A stretch of 64,000 nucleotides of DNA from positions 1,550,001 through 1,614,000 of the forward strand of contig NZ_CP049902.1 in NCBI RefSeq assembly GCF_018448495.1. The letters run 5' to 3'. The number at the start of each line of letters is the position of its first letter. Within the stretch, counting starts at the first letter, position 1. The position numbers and the translations under genes were made by a program. The notes below the pieces were generated by a model, which had not been told where the DNA came from, did not search any database, and worked only from the letters and a program-made list of their open reading frames with translations. This DNA comes from Psychrobacter sp. WY6. Its GTDB lineage: Bacteria > Pseudomonadota > Gammaproteobacteria > Pseudomonadales > Moraxellaceae. Below are positions 10,706-20,410 of the stretch, piece by piece.

Positions 10706-11811
10706 TTATAGCTTGGCTGCAGCATTAGCAATAACTTGTTTACGCTCTTGCTCTTTTCTGCGCTCAAACTTACGCTTTTCTTCTAACGCTACTTGTTCTT
10801 CATCATAAACATCGTAGGCTTCTACAATTTTCTGTACCAATTGATGACGTACCACATCTTTTGAATCAAACTTGGTGATATGAATTTCTTCAATACCACT
10901 TAAGATTTCCATTGCTTGCGCTAAGCCTGACTTATGACCACGTGGCAAATCGACCTGTGTAATATCACCTGTAATTACTGCTCGTGAACCGAAACCCAAA
11001 CGGGTCAAAAACATTTTCATCTGTTCAGGCGTGGTGTTTTGCGCTTCATCTAAGATGACAAACGAGTTGTTTAACGTACGACCGCGCATATAGGCAAGGG
11101 GTGGTGCTGATTTCGATGATTTTCAATCAGCTTGCCCACTTTTTCAACGCCGATCATCTCATATAGCGCATCATATAATGGACGCAAGTAGGGATCGATT
11201 TTTTGCGTCAAGTCACCTGGCAGAAAGCCCAGTTTTTCACCAGCTTCTACCGCCGGACGCACCAATAAAATCCGCTCAATCTCATTACGCTCAAGCATAT
11301 CCACGGCGCAAGCCACGGCTAAATAGGTCTTACCCGTACCAGCAGGGCCAATACCGAATGAGACATCAGAGTTCAGTACGTTTTGGACGTAGGTCTGCTG
11401 ATTGCCACCGCGAGGAATGATACGACCTTTACGCGTGCGTAAGCTAACTGGCGTAAACTCGTGAGCTGATTCTAAGTCCGCCTCAGCGTCTGCATTATCC
11501 TTGGCTTCTTGCTCATCCGCTTCCATATCTTCATCACGAGAAATGCTTGATTGGATAATAAGATGTAGCTCCGCTGCGCTAATGTCCTTGGTATTCTGTG
11601 CCTCGTCTACCAGTTTATAAATAATACGTTCACCGCGCTCGACATTCGATATGTCGCCACTCAAGCAGAAGTCACCTTGACGCTGCATGATTTTGATATC
11701 GAGGCGTTGTTGGATATATTTCATGTGGTTGTTGTATTCACCAAGCACGGTTTTGAGCTGTGCGGGTGTCAATGATTCAAACTTTATACGGCGGCTCATG
11801 GAATCAGTCAA
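10706..11811 (-). CDS. phoH: PhoH-like ATPase (frameshifted)
   Basis: PhoH/PhoL-type P-loop ATPase, often linked to RNA metabolism beside ybeY. Walker A is [13 protein letters not shown] and Walker B is [11 protein letters not shown], with the conserved [17 protein letters not shown] between them. The frame breaks between about 11118 and 11089. The expected [15 protein letters not shown] block is recovered by small indels in a run of A and C. The N-terminal domain before residue 130 has an acidic insertion ([20 protein letters not shown]). Joined length is about 368 residues. Start ATG at 11811. Confidence 0.93.
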
Positions 11812-12422
11812 GCGATTATCCTTTTATTATGTACCCCAACGCTATGATTTGGTTTTGATGGCATTGCGGGTTTAAGAGATAAAATGGTCGGTCGTTATGG
11901 TCTTGGCTTTACGTTATAGAGATAGAAATGACGGTAGAATTATTATTCGTTTTAGGAGTGATGATAAGTAACGGTCTTGCCTTTATTATGGTCGATAGAT
12001 TTTAAATTTCAAGCCATACGTCGAACAGATGACACTGTTTTTGTACGACGATTGCAACCGCTTTTCGACATTGATATTTTTATGTCTACTTTTGAGCGGG
12101 TTACAGTATTGCAAATAACGTTTAGAGCGTGACGAAATCAAGCGTTTCTGTTATACGTTTTGGCTACTGTTAAGGCGACAGAGTGATGAGTGATTTGTGG
12201 TAATCTATGGGGGATGTCATAGTACTTCGTCGCGAGGTTTAAAAGATGAATAAAATGATGAAAGCTGACGAAGGTTAGGGCATATTACGTATTCGACTAA
12301 GGCTATGCCGATGTGTGAATGTTAACTATTCCCTATAAAATTAAGATAATTCTAGCGATTATTCATCGCTTATAGTGCGTGCGCCCAACAGCGTAAAATA
12401 GACATGAAAATTAGGAATAATA
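11812..12422. other. Intergenic region with a possible broken small ORF
   Basis: A 611-base gap between divergent genes. From ATG 11928 a short frame (MTVELLFVLGVMISNGLAF, membrane-like) stops at 12005. One base over, a frame continues with an arginine-rich stretch (QAIRRTDDTVFVRRLQ) to TGA 12132. Together they could be a 67-residue membrane protein with one indel, or chance. From 12133 to 12410 I see no gene. Confidence 0.3.
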
Positions 12423-13725
12423 ATGCAAAATAGTGATGTGAATTTATCGAATGCTAAAAAAAAGTTTGAACATAAAAAGGCAGCTACTGAACAGCAAGTC
12501 CTCATCGCTGGCGGTGGTCATGTGGGATTGTCATTTGCACTGTTACTAGCGCATCACGGTATTGCTAGCACGTTATTAGAAAAAAATAGCTATCCAACCA
12601 TCAGTCCAAATGATGACAGCAATAGCAGCCATATTTAGACAGCCGCAATACAGCACTGTCACGTCGTACGGTACAGATTTATCAAGAGATTGGGTTATGG
12701 GATGAGTTGCAAAGTCATGCTTGTCGTATCGATGCGGTGCAAATTAGTGAGCAAGGCAGCTTTGGGCGTGCACAATTAAACAAAGCTGAAGAGCGGGTCG
12801 AGTCATTTGGACAAGTGATGGAAAATGCGTGGCTCGGACGTAAGCTTTTAGTAGCCGCGCAGCAAGAGCCATTAATCACTTTGATCGATAATGCCAATGT
12901 CAGCGCCGTGACCCAAAAGCGGATGGGGTGACACTCAGCTTTAACTATTATGGTCAAGAGGAGCATGAGCAGCAATTGCAAGCCAGCGTTTTGGTCGCCT
13001 GTGATGGTCGCGATTCGACGGTACGCCAATTATAAATATGTGGCACGACGAATTTTGATTATCAGCAAACCGCTATCGTCGGTGTGGTAGAAACGGACAA
13101 GCCACACGAACATGTGGCGATAGAGCGTTTTAGTCCAGCAGGGCCACTGGCGGTGTTGCCATTGACCGATCCAGAAGGTGACGGCAATGATGACTATCAG
13201 ACAGGCTATAGACGCTCGGTGGTTTGGGTCTGCCCAAAAGGGGAAGATAAATACTTAGCAGACGATGCGCATTTCTTAGCGACATTGCAGCAAGCCTTTG
13301 GTGAGCGTGCGGGCACGTTTGTCGCTGCTGGTCGCCGCGGCGCTTATCCACTGACACGCGTGCTGGCAGACAAGCAAGTCGAGGGTCGCTGTGTCATCAT
13401 GGGTAATGCCGCCCACACTTTGCACCCTGTTGCAGGACAAGGTTTTAACCTCTGTATGCGCGATGCCCATGTGCTGGCACAAATGATGAGCGCGCAAGTG
13501 CTAAAGGGCGAAGACATCGGCGATACGCAACTGTTAAAACGCTATGAGACAGCGCGTCTAAGCGATCAAAAACGCGTCATTCGCTTCTGTGATGCCGTGG
13601 TACATGGTTTTACCCATCCTAATCCAGCCATCAAGTTGGCAAGGAATGTGGCCTTGGTTGCCTTTGATAAACTGCCAAATATTAAGCCACTAGTCGCTAA
13701 CTACGCGATGGGATTAAAGTCCTAG
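12423..13725 (+). CDS. ubiH: UbiH-type FAD-dependent ring hydroxylase (frameshifted)
   Basis: A flavin monooxygenase of the UbiH/UbiF/VisC group, probably for a ring hydroxylation in ubiquinone synthesis. The FAD loop is near residue 28 (VLIAGGGHVGLSFALLLA) and the second FAD motif is GNAAHTLHPVAGQGFNLCMRD, closest to UbiH proper. Breaks occur near 12638 (before a LDSRNTALSRR block), near 12930, and around 13030-13040. At 13033 an in-frame TAA is best explained by one missing and one extra T, giving RQLLNMGTTNFDYQQ. Joined length about 434 residues. A weak ribosome site (AGGAATA) precedes ATG 12423. Confidence 0.85.
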
Positions 13726-13798
13726 TTTGCCATATCACGGTATATTAACGGTCTAGACCAATGTTCTATACGATTGCACTTAACTATAGGAATAACTT

Positions 13799-15067
13799 AT
13801 GAAGAATAATCATACGCTGATTATCGGTAGCGGTATTGTTGGGGCAACGCTTGCTTTAAAGTTGGCGCAAGCAAAAATGCCCGTGACGTTAATTGATGCT
13901 CGCCCTGCACGTGATGACTCAGAATGGCAACAGGTGCTTGGCAAGCGGGATGCGCGCGTTTATGCCTTGAGTCTTGCCAGTATTAACTTACTTAAAGACG
14001 TGGGCGCATGGCAAAAGATTGCTGCCTCTGAGCGTAAAGCGGACTACTCACAAATGCAGGTATGGCAACTGAATGGCATGGGCGAGCTATTATTTGGTGA
14101 CAGTGCTGATAATTATCCTAACAGTCATTTACCGAAAATGCTCGGTAGCATGGTCGAGCCTGCCGTCATTGAACATGCATTGTGGCAACGCCTGTATGAA
14201 GATGATGTCAGTGACTATCTAACCATTATCGCGGGGCAAAAAGTCACAAACATGGATTGGTTAGGTGCAGATCAAGGCTACCGTGTGACGTTAGACAATC
14301 AGACTGCTATCGATGCGATGCTGCTGGTTGGTGCTGATGGTCGTGGCTCATTTGTGCGCCAGCAAGCGGCGATTGGGCTAGATACACTTGATTATAATCA
14401 AACCGCTATTTGCTGTGCGATTCACACCGAAAAACCGCATCAAGCGACTGCGCGCCAAGCAATGCTGCCCACAGGTACGCTGGCACTATTGCCGTTAGCG
14501 GATATTACCGATGAGGATAAAGCCAACCCACAACATTGGCAGTCGATCGTATGGACATTGCCGCGCAATCAAGCATTGGCGTTGATAGAGGAGGACGCGC
14601 GCGTCATTGCTGATAAATTGGCTGCTGCCAGTAACTATGAGTTAGGTGCTATCACTCAGATTGAGTCAATCGCTAGCTTTCCACTGACCGCGCAACAAGC
14701 GAAAAGCTACGTCGCGGACAACCTAGTCTTGATCGGTGATGCAGCGCATGGCGTCCATCCGTTAGCGGGTCAAGGGTTGAATCTGGGCATGCTCGATGTA
14801 CAGACTTTAAGCGAGCAATTGGCACATGATTTTGAACGTAGTGGTGGAACCAGCTGGGGCAGCAATCAAACGTTGCGTAGCTACGAGCGTTTGCGCCGTC
14901 CGCATAACAGTCTAATGATGCACAGCTTCTCGGCGCTTAACTGGCTATTTGCAGGGTCACTTGCACAGATGCGTCCTATTCAACAAATTCGTAATGAAGG
15001 TATGTATCGCGTTGGCAAAATCAAGCCATTGATGCGTTTGTTTGCTAAACAGGCGAGTGGGGTTTAG
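13799..15067 (+). CDS. UbiF/VisC-type FAD-dependent hydroxylase
   Basis: An intact 422-residue paralog of the preceding gene. The N-terminal FAD loop is LIIGSGIVGATLALKLAQ, the middle substrate/FAD motif is LLVGADGRGSFVRQQA, and the C-terminal motif is LIGDAAHGVHPLAGQGLNLG. Side-by-side UbiH and UbiF/VisC-type genes suggest two different hydroxylation positions of the ubiquinone ring. The exact position (C5, C6 or C1) cannot be told from sequence alone. AGGAATAA lies before the ATG, like that of the upstream gene. Confidence 0.9.
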   Translation: MKNNHTLIIGSGIVGATLALKLAQAKMPVTLIDARPARDDSEWQQVLGKRDARVYALSLASINLLKDVGAWQKIAASERKADYSQMQVWQLNGMGELLFGDSADNYPNSHLPKMLGSMVEPAVIEHALWQRLYEDDVSDYLTIIAGQKVTNMDWLGADQGYRVTLDNQTAIDAMLLVGADGRGSFVRQQAAIGLDTLDYNQTAICCAIHTEKPHQATARQAMLPTGTLALLPLADITDEDKANPQHWQSIVWTLPRNQALALIEEDARVIADKLAAASNYELGAITQIESIASFPLTAQQAKSYVADNLVLIGDAAHGVHPLAGQGLNLGMLDVQTLSEQLAHDFERSGGTSWGSNQTLRSYERLRRPHNSLMMHSFSALNWLFAGSLAQMRPIQQIRNEGMYRVGKIKPLMRLFAKQASGV

Positions 15068-15106
15068 AGGTTTGAATGAAGTTATTAACTAAACTAAGGA
15101 TGGCGT

Positions 15107-15821
15107 ATGAAGACTCAGTCATGGATGGCGATAGCTGTCGTAATAGCTAGTTTTATTTTAGCCTCCTGCCAATCTACACCTAAAAATAATACAATAGATA
15201 AAAAGGCAGACAACACACCTAAAGTATTGATAGAACCACTTGCAGATACAGACAATGACGGCGTGCCCGATGAAATTGATAACTGTCCTAACACTGCTGA
15301 AGGGGTCAAGGTTGATCCCTATGGTTGTCCAGTGGCGGTCAATTTGATTGGGTCACTAGTAATGGATATTCGAGTCTATTTCACCTCAGATAGTATTACC
15401 CTAACCAACGAAGCTTATTTAACTGAAGTACAAAAGGTCGCTGAAAAAACGCGTAACAATCCTGACTTAGTTACCATTTTATCAGGCCATATCTCCAAAG
15501 CTGAAGCTGAAAACCGTCAAGCCACTAACGCCACGCCTAATAATAGACGCTTAGCGAGTAATCGCGTGAAATTAGTCAAAGATTATTTAGTAGAGCAAGG
15601 GATTGTTGCTGATAAAATTTTGGCGTTTGATTGCAGGGATAAAATTCAGCTTGGTGTTAATAATGAAGGTGCTAATATTGAAACTGCATGCTGCTGAAAT
15701 GTCATTGTTGAATCAAAGAGTTTTTGGGGCGGTAATAGAAGCTGATAAAGCATATTCTAGGAATTACCCTGATGAGCAGCATTCTTTGAAGCATTATAAA
15801 GAAGTCTGTCAGCAGCTTTAG
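15107..15821 (+). CDS. TSP3-repeat/OmpA-like lipoprotein, copy 1 (frameshifted)
   Basis: First of four tandem lipoproteins. A signal peptide ends in the lipobox LASC (Cys21). A calcium-binding thrombospondin-3-like repeat (DTDNDGVPDEIDNCPNT and a paired Cys in YGCPV) follows at residues about 46-75. The rest is an OmpA-type peptidoglycan-binding domain with NRVKLVKDYLVEQGIVADKI and a late NQRV motif. The frame breaks near 15682: one missing base joins ANIE to AAEMSLLNQRVFGAVI, and the protein then ends at 15821 (about 237 residues). Likely a periplasm-facing outer-membrane lipoprotein gripping peptidoglycan; its exact role is unknown. Confidence 0.8.
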
Positions 15822-15833
15822 AAGAAATAATTT

Positions 15834-16511
15834 ATGAATACGCTATTGAGAAGTATACTTGTTGTTTTAATCAGCGTCTTAACGCTATCCGCATGTCAAA
15901 CACATGACTTGTCTAACCAAAAAGCTCAAACTATTAATTTGCCAATTATTCTGATTAATTTAGATAGCGACGGCGACGGCGTGCCTGATGATTTAGATCA
16001 ATGCCCAAATACGACAGAGAACGTGGTAGTGGACGAAAGAGGTTGTCCTGAGATTACAAGTCTTATTGGTATGCCTCCAATGATGGAGTATCGTGCTTTT
16101 TTTACCAAGGACAGCAGTGAATTACTGCCACAGTATCATGATGAGCTTGATAGAGTAGCAGAACAAATGAATAACTATGATACGGCTACTATGAAAATTG
16201 AAGCTCATGTCTCGAAGGATGAGGTCAATAAAGCTTCTACCTCAATGTTGCAATCAAACTCACTAGCTAAGAATAGAGCACTCATTGTTAAAAACTACCT
16301 AGTTTTAAATCACAAAATCGAGTCTAGTCGTCTGACTACTCTCGATTGCGGTATTAAAGGTTCTATTGCACCTTCTGATACCGAGGAAGGCAGATCTATG
16401 AATCGTAGAGTTTATAGCTTAGTAACTGATTTAAAAAACTACAAAGCTAATTATCATCAAAATGACCTAGGCTCAACAGGTGTATCGAGTTTTAGTTTTG
16501 TCATTTATTAA
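15834..16511 (+). CDS. TSP3-repeat/OmpA-like lipoprotein, copy 2
   Basis: Intact, 225 residues, 12 bases after copy 1. The lipobox is LSAC (Cys21). The repeat DSDGDGVPDDLDQCPNT with its second Cys (ERGCP) matches copy 1. The OmpA-type domain contains NRALIVKNYLVLNHKIESSRL and MNRRVYSLV. The tail after residue 200 is Ser/Asn-rich and unlike the other copies. It may have arisen by local duplication. It is probably co-transcribed with copy 1. Confidence 0.85.
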   Translation: MNTLLRSILVVLISVLTLSACQTHDLSNQKAQTINLPIILINLDSDGDGVPDDLDQCPNTTENVVVDERGCPEITSLIGMPPMMEYRAFFTKDSSELLPQYHDELDRVAEQMNNYDTATMKIEAHVSKDEVNKASTSMLQSNSLAKNRALIVKNYLVLNHKIESSRLTTLDCGIKGSIAPSDTEEGRSMNRRVYSLVTDLKNYKANYHQNDLGSTGVSSFSFVIY

Positions 16512-16554
16512 TAAATAACCATAAAATAAAAATAACTACTCGAAGGTAAACTTC

Positions 16555-17750
16555 ATGCTCATCCCTAAATACTGGGCGCAACACAAACAGCGCTTTGAAT
16601 CGCTAGAAACGTCTAGTAAACCTTCCAAGCAAGCCACTATAAAACGTTACGGTTGGTCAGATAGCCAAATGGAAGCGCTATCCCATGCTAAATTGCGAGT
16701 CAATGAGGCGCATCATCGCTGGCTGGCAGGTGAAGATATCTTACGCCGTGAGCGCAGGGAAGAGTATAACGAAGGCAATAGCATTCCTATTCGTGAAGAG
16801 ATTATTTATGAGCATGATTTTCCAAAAAATGAATTATCTAATAATAGTGCAGCAGTAACGAAGCTCATTGTCACGCGCAACAGCTATGGCGCACAAGTCG
16901 CTAACGTCGATAATATCGCCATTATTGATGTTGATAATGATGATTTATTGCGTCATAACTATCCTGATGATTATAACCATCATGGCTTTATGCCTGCCTT
17001 TCTCATTAATCAAAGCAATCCAACAACCAAAATAAAAGTTTGGGCTTTTGTTATTGTTTTTATACTCATCGCCAGTATTATCGCTTGGTTGGGGTTGTCA
17101 TGGTTATGGCTGTTAGTCGTTATGTTTGGGCGACCGTCTATTTGTGGCAACAAGCCAGTGTTAAAGACAAGGCCCGCGCGCAAAAATATGCCGATGACGC
17201 CGCCTCGTTACTGCCCTATATGACGGATTTGATCAAAAAACGTATTGCTAATCATCCTACCGAATGCTTTCGTTTATATCAAACACCTGCAGGCTTTCGT
17301 ATTATTGCGACTCACGATGTTGTATCGCCAAGTGATAACGTGGTAGAAGGTTGGTTTGCATATTTCCATGCGGATACCAATTATGTCCGTCTGTGTCAGG
17401 TGCAACAGTGCTTTCGAGCGCGGATTACTGCCAAGCCGTGGCGTATGAGTGAAGTTGAAAATAAGAAGTTGGCTAAAGATATCCCTGCTAAGGACTTTTG
17501 GTTTGGCTCCGAGAACACAGATATAGATAGTAGCATTGAGCAACGTCAACATGAGTTAAAAGCGCGCAAACAATGGATGGCTGATTATGATAAGTATGCC
17601 AAAAACTATCGAGCATGCCATTATGTCGAAAGTATGGTTGGTAAAGAGGTTGCTAGGGAAAGTGGCAGTGGAGCACCTTCTCATATTGATGAGTTTATCC
17701 AGTGGCATGATAAGGCGTGTCAGGTGGAAAAAAATCTAGAGATGGCTTAG
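16555..17750 (+). CDS. Unknown membrane protein within the lipoprotein array (frameshifted)
   Basis: About 398 residues once the two parts are joined by an indel near 17090. The N-terminal 160 residues are soluble and charged. One or two hydrophobic segments (VWAFVIVFILIASIIAWLGL and VMVMAVSRYVWATVYLW) follow. A C-terminal soluble domain has YQTPAGFRIIATHDVVSP and YVRLCQVQQCFRARITAKPW, a block that looks conserved and Cys/Arg-rich. I cannot name the family. It sits between lipoprotein copies 2 and 3 in the same direction, 43 bases after copy 2. Confidence 0.7.
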
Positions 17751-17818
17751 GTTATACTTTTCTTAATTTTTTTTACGAATGCTAAAGTAGTATTTAATTG
17801 TATAGAGGAAGGCTACTG

Positions 17819-18396
17819 ATGGGACTTTATAGCGTTTTATTAAAGCATCTATTGCTTTAGCTGGCTGCCAAACCACTACAGCTGCGCCGTCTAAAAAGCT
17901 ACCTAAAGATGAAAATATCAGGACGATGCAAGCAGAGATTGATTCAGATGGCGATGGCGTACTCGATGATATAGATGAATGTCCAGGTACACCTTTTAAC
18001 GTAGTGATAGATGAAAGAGGGTGTCCAGATTCCTTACTTTTTGGTGAAAATGAATTTATGATGGAAGCTAGAGCCTATTATGATGAAAATAGCAGTGAGA
18101 TAAAAAGTGAGTATTATGAACAGCTAGATAACGCAGGCAAAAAAATGCAAGTTCATTTGGACGCTGTTATGCATATTGAAGGGCATATATCCAAACGTGA
18201 AGACAATAATGCAAATCAAACATTATCAAGATACCGCGTGGAAGGAGTTAAAAATTATATGACCATGACATATAATATTGATCCTGATCGTATTAAGACT
18301 TTTTACTATGGATCAGAACGTCCAATTGCGCCAAATGATATCGAAAACAGTTGGCTCAACCAGCGTATCTATGCGCTTATTAGTAATGTTAAGTAA
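17819..18396 (+). CDS. TSP3-repeat/OmpA-like lipoprotein, copy 3 (frameshifted in signal peptide)
   Basis: ATG 17819 has the ribosome site GAGGAAGG. Its frame stops after 13 codons, but a single-base change near 17846 joins it to ASIALAGCQTT, giving a lipobox LAGC. The repeat DSDGDGVLDDIDECPGT plus ERGCP follows. The OmpA-type domain has RYRVEGVKNYMTMTYNIDPDRI and NQRIYALI. Total about 192 residues. Bases 17856-17990 are nearly the same as in copy 4, so the 5' part of one was copied from the other. Confidence 0.78.
17856..17990 (+). repeat. Direct repeat, unit 1 (5' part of lipoprotein copy 3)
   Basis: About 135 bases covering the lipobox, linker and start of the TSP3 repeat match 18524-18658, with long runs identical (for example the stretch encoding PSKKLPKDENIR). 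The genes diverge strongly after this segment. Confidence 0.85.
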
Positions 18397-18473
18397 TATA
18401 TTAAACATTTCAAAAAAACTGAAAGTGATGACAGATAAAGCCTTAAATTATTCTGAATGAAAAGAGAGTAGCA

Positions 18474-19190
18474 ATGACAACTAGAAACTATGGAAATTTA
18501 TTGCTACTGGCATTATTTATTGGTTTAGCTGGCTGCCAAACTAATACAACTGCGCCGTCTAAAAAGCTACCTAAAGATGAAAATATCAGAACGATGCAGG
18601 CAGATAGCGATTTAGATGGCGATGGTGTGCTTGATGCTATAGACGAATGCCCTGAAACGCGACCCAATGTAGTAATTGATGCTAAAGGCTGTGAAATAAT
18701 AATTGAGGGAGGCAAGGCACTTGAAATGGAGTTCAATGGGGTTTTCTCGCAAATGAGCAGTCAGCTATTTGATATCTATGATGCAGTATTTGTGAAAATA
18801 GCAGAAAGTCTTAATGATCGCCCAAAAGCCAATGTTTTTATTTTCGGTCATGCAGCGACAAGTGAAATAGATAAAGATGCTTTAGCGACTTTTGGTTTCG
18901 ATTCTTTATCACGCAATCGCGCGCTAATTATTAAGAATAATTTAGTGTTGTAATATAATATCGATGCTGAGCGTATCCGTACTTATGAGTGCTCAAATAA
19001 GATTATAGTTACAGATACAGCGTTTATAGATCCAAGTTTTGAAAAGCTCAATCTTAAAAGTATTGAGGCAAAACAACGCCGCGCAACTTTAATGGCGAGT
19101 AGTGAAGTTCATGATTTGATGAATCTTGAATATGATTCTGATATGCAAAAATATGGTGAATATGCCAAGCACTGTGAGTTATTTGAATAA
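18474..19190 (+). CDS. TSP3-repeat/OmpA-like lipoprotein, copy 4 (in-frame stop)
   Basis: Lipobox LAGC at Cys21 after a clear signal peptide, then the repeat DLDGDGVLDAIDECPET with Cys in AKGCE. The OmpA-type domain contains FGHAATSEIDKD and SLSRNRALIIKNNLVL. TAA at 18951 interrupts the frame exactly where the other copies have LVLNHKIE or MTYNIDPDRI. The same frame continues with YNIDAERIRTYECSN and KQRRATLMA to TAA 19190, so full length would be 238 residues. This is a base substitution (for instance CAA to TAA), not an indel: a real truncation or an error. Confidence 0.75.
18524..18658 (+). repeat. Direct repeat, unit 2 (5' part of lipoprotein copy 4)
   Basis: Partner of 17856-17990. It differs at scattered sites, mostly single substitutions, and the segment after the linker differs by codon choice and a few residues. 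Confidence 0.85.
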
Positions 19191-19197
19191 CGTTGCA

Positions 19198-19228
19198 GAT
19201 GATGGTTAATGACTACCAATCATCAAAA
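19198..19228. terminator. Weak hairpin between convergent genes
   Basis: GATGATGGT (19198-19206) can pair with ACCAATCATC (19215-19224) with one bulge, followed by AAAATTT. It lies between lipoprotein copy 4 and the opposing exporter. The stem is short, so it may not be a real terminator. Confidence 0.3.
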
Positions 19229-19235
19229 TTTAACC

Positions 19236-20143
19236 TTACCCCAACGCCGAAAACACCACCATCAGCACTGGCGAGACAATATTAATAATAAAGCCAAAAC
19301 TAATCGCCAATGGCACAACTTTAAGACCGCCAGATTGCTGAATAATTGGTAAGGTAAAATCTAAGCTCGTCGCGCCGCCAAGCCCGACTGCTGCTGATGG
19401 ATATTTACGCATAAACACGGGAATAAATATCAATGCAAAGAACTCACGCACCAAGTCATTAAATAGCGCGACACTGCCCCAAACCGCGCCATAAGCATCG
19501 GTCATGACGATTGCTGATAGCGAGTACCAACCAAACCCTGACGCCAGTGCCAAGCCTTTGGTCCACGATACCTCACTGAACATCAGCGCAAATATCAAGC
19601 CACCAATCAATACAGCTAGTGTAAAGATGACACTCATCTCAACGCCGCGCTTGTTCAGCAGCACTTCTTTTAGCGTAATACCTGAGCCTTTTAAGCCAAT
19701 GCCGACCAACAAAATTAATATCATCAGCATCACCGTCATCGTATTTTCAGGCGGCATATAATTGTCTGGTAAGAAATAACCAATCACCATACCAATGACC
19801 ACACAAATAACTTGAGCGAGGCTACCACGGATACTCACGCGATGTTCTTTAGATTTTACGCTGGATTTTTTGGCATGCCATGGACGCAGTCGGTCAAATA
19901 ACATCAGGGCAAACAAACCACTGGCAATTGTCAAAATCGATAGTATGGTCACATACAGCGCAATTTCGCCTATCTGACTGCCAAGTCCTTCAACTTGTGA
20001 CAGCTCGATACCAATCAGCGCTAAGATGATAAATACCAGATAAGATAAGCCTTTATCTGCAAGCTTTGTCATGGTTGGATGAGAAGGAATGGCAAAGCCA
20101 ATAAACATTGGCATTAATACCAGAACAAGGGACTAGTTTGCAT
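19236..20143 (-). CDS. lysO: LysO-type lysine exporter (DUF340), frameshifted near start
   Basis: An inner-membrane protein of the LysO (YbjE) family, which exports L-lysine in E. coli. About eight hydrophobic helices are visible. Family blocks include LASGFGWYSLSAIVMTDAYG and VGLGGATSLDFTLPIIQQSG, as in LysO. The uninterrupted frame starts at 20114. ATG at 20143 gives MQTSPLF and, after adding one base near 20122, VLMPMFIGF, for about 302 residues, the family length. It is transcribed alone, divergent from the lipid module. Confidence 0.82.
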
Positions 20144-20410
20144 GGTGATTGGCTCGCGGCATTTTCAAAGGCGTTTTTAAGAAGCTGGAAATTGTATCAC
20201 ATGAAACGATCAATGCTGACATGAGCGGCTAAGATTCCTTGTAAAAGCCGACTGTTTAACGACCAATATTCAGTGTTAAGATAAAATCGTGAATCACTAA
20301 GCTGTAAGTCAGGATTTCATTCATGATAATTTGACTGCTAACACGCTTAAGTATTTACCTGACCAACTTTTGTTGCTACATTAATAGACTTACTATATTT
20401 GGCTTGCCTC

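Noticed and set aside
11071..11118. phoH as two separate genes
   Set aside because: The two pieces are the N- and C-terminal halves of one P-loop ATPase with Walker A in one and Walker B in the other.
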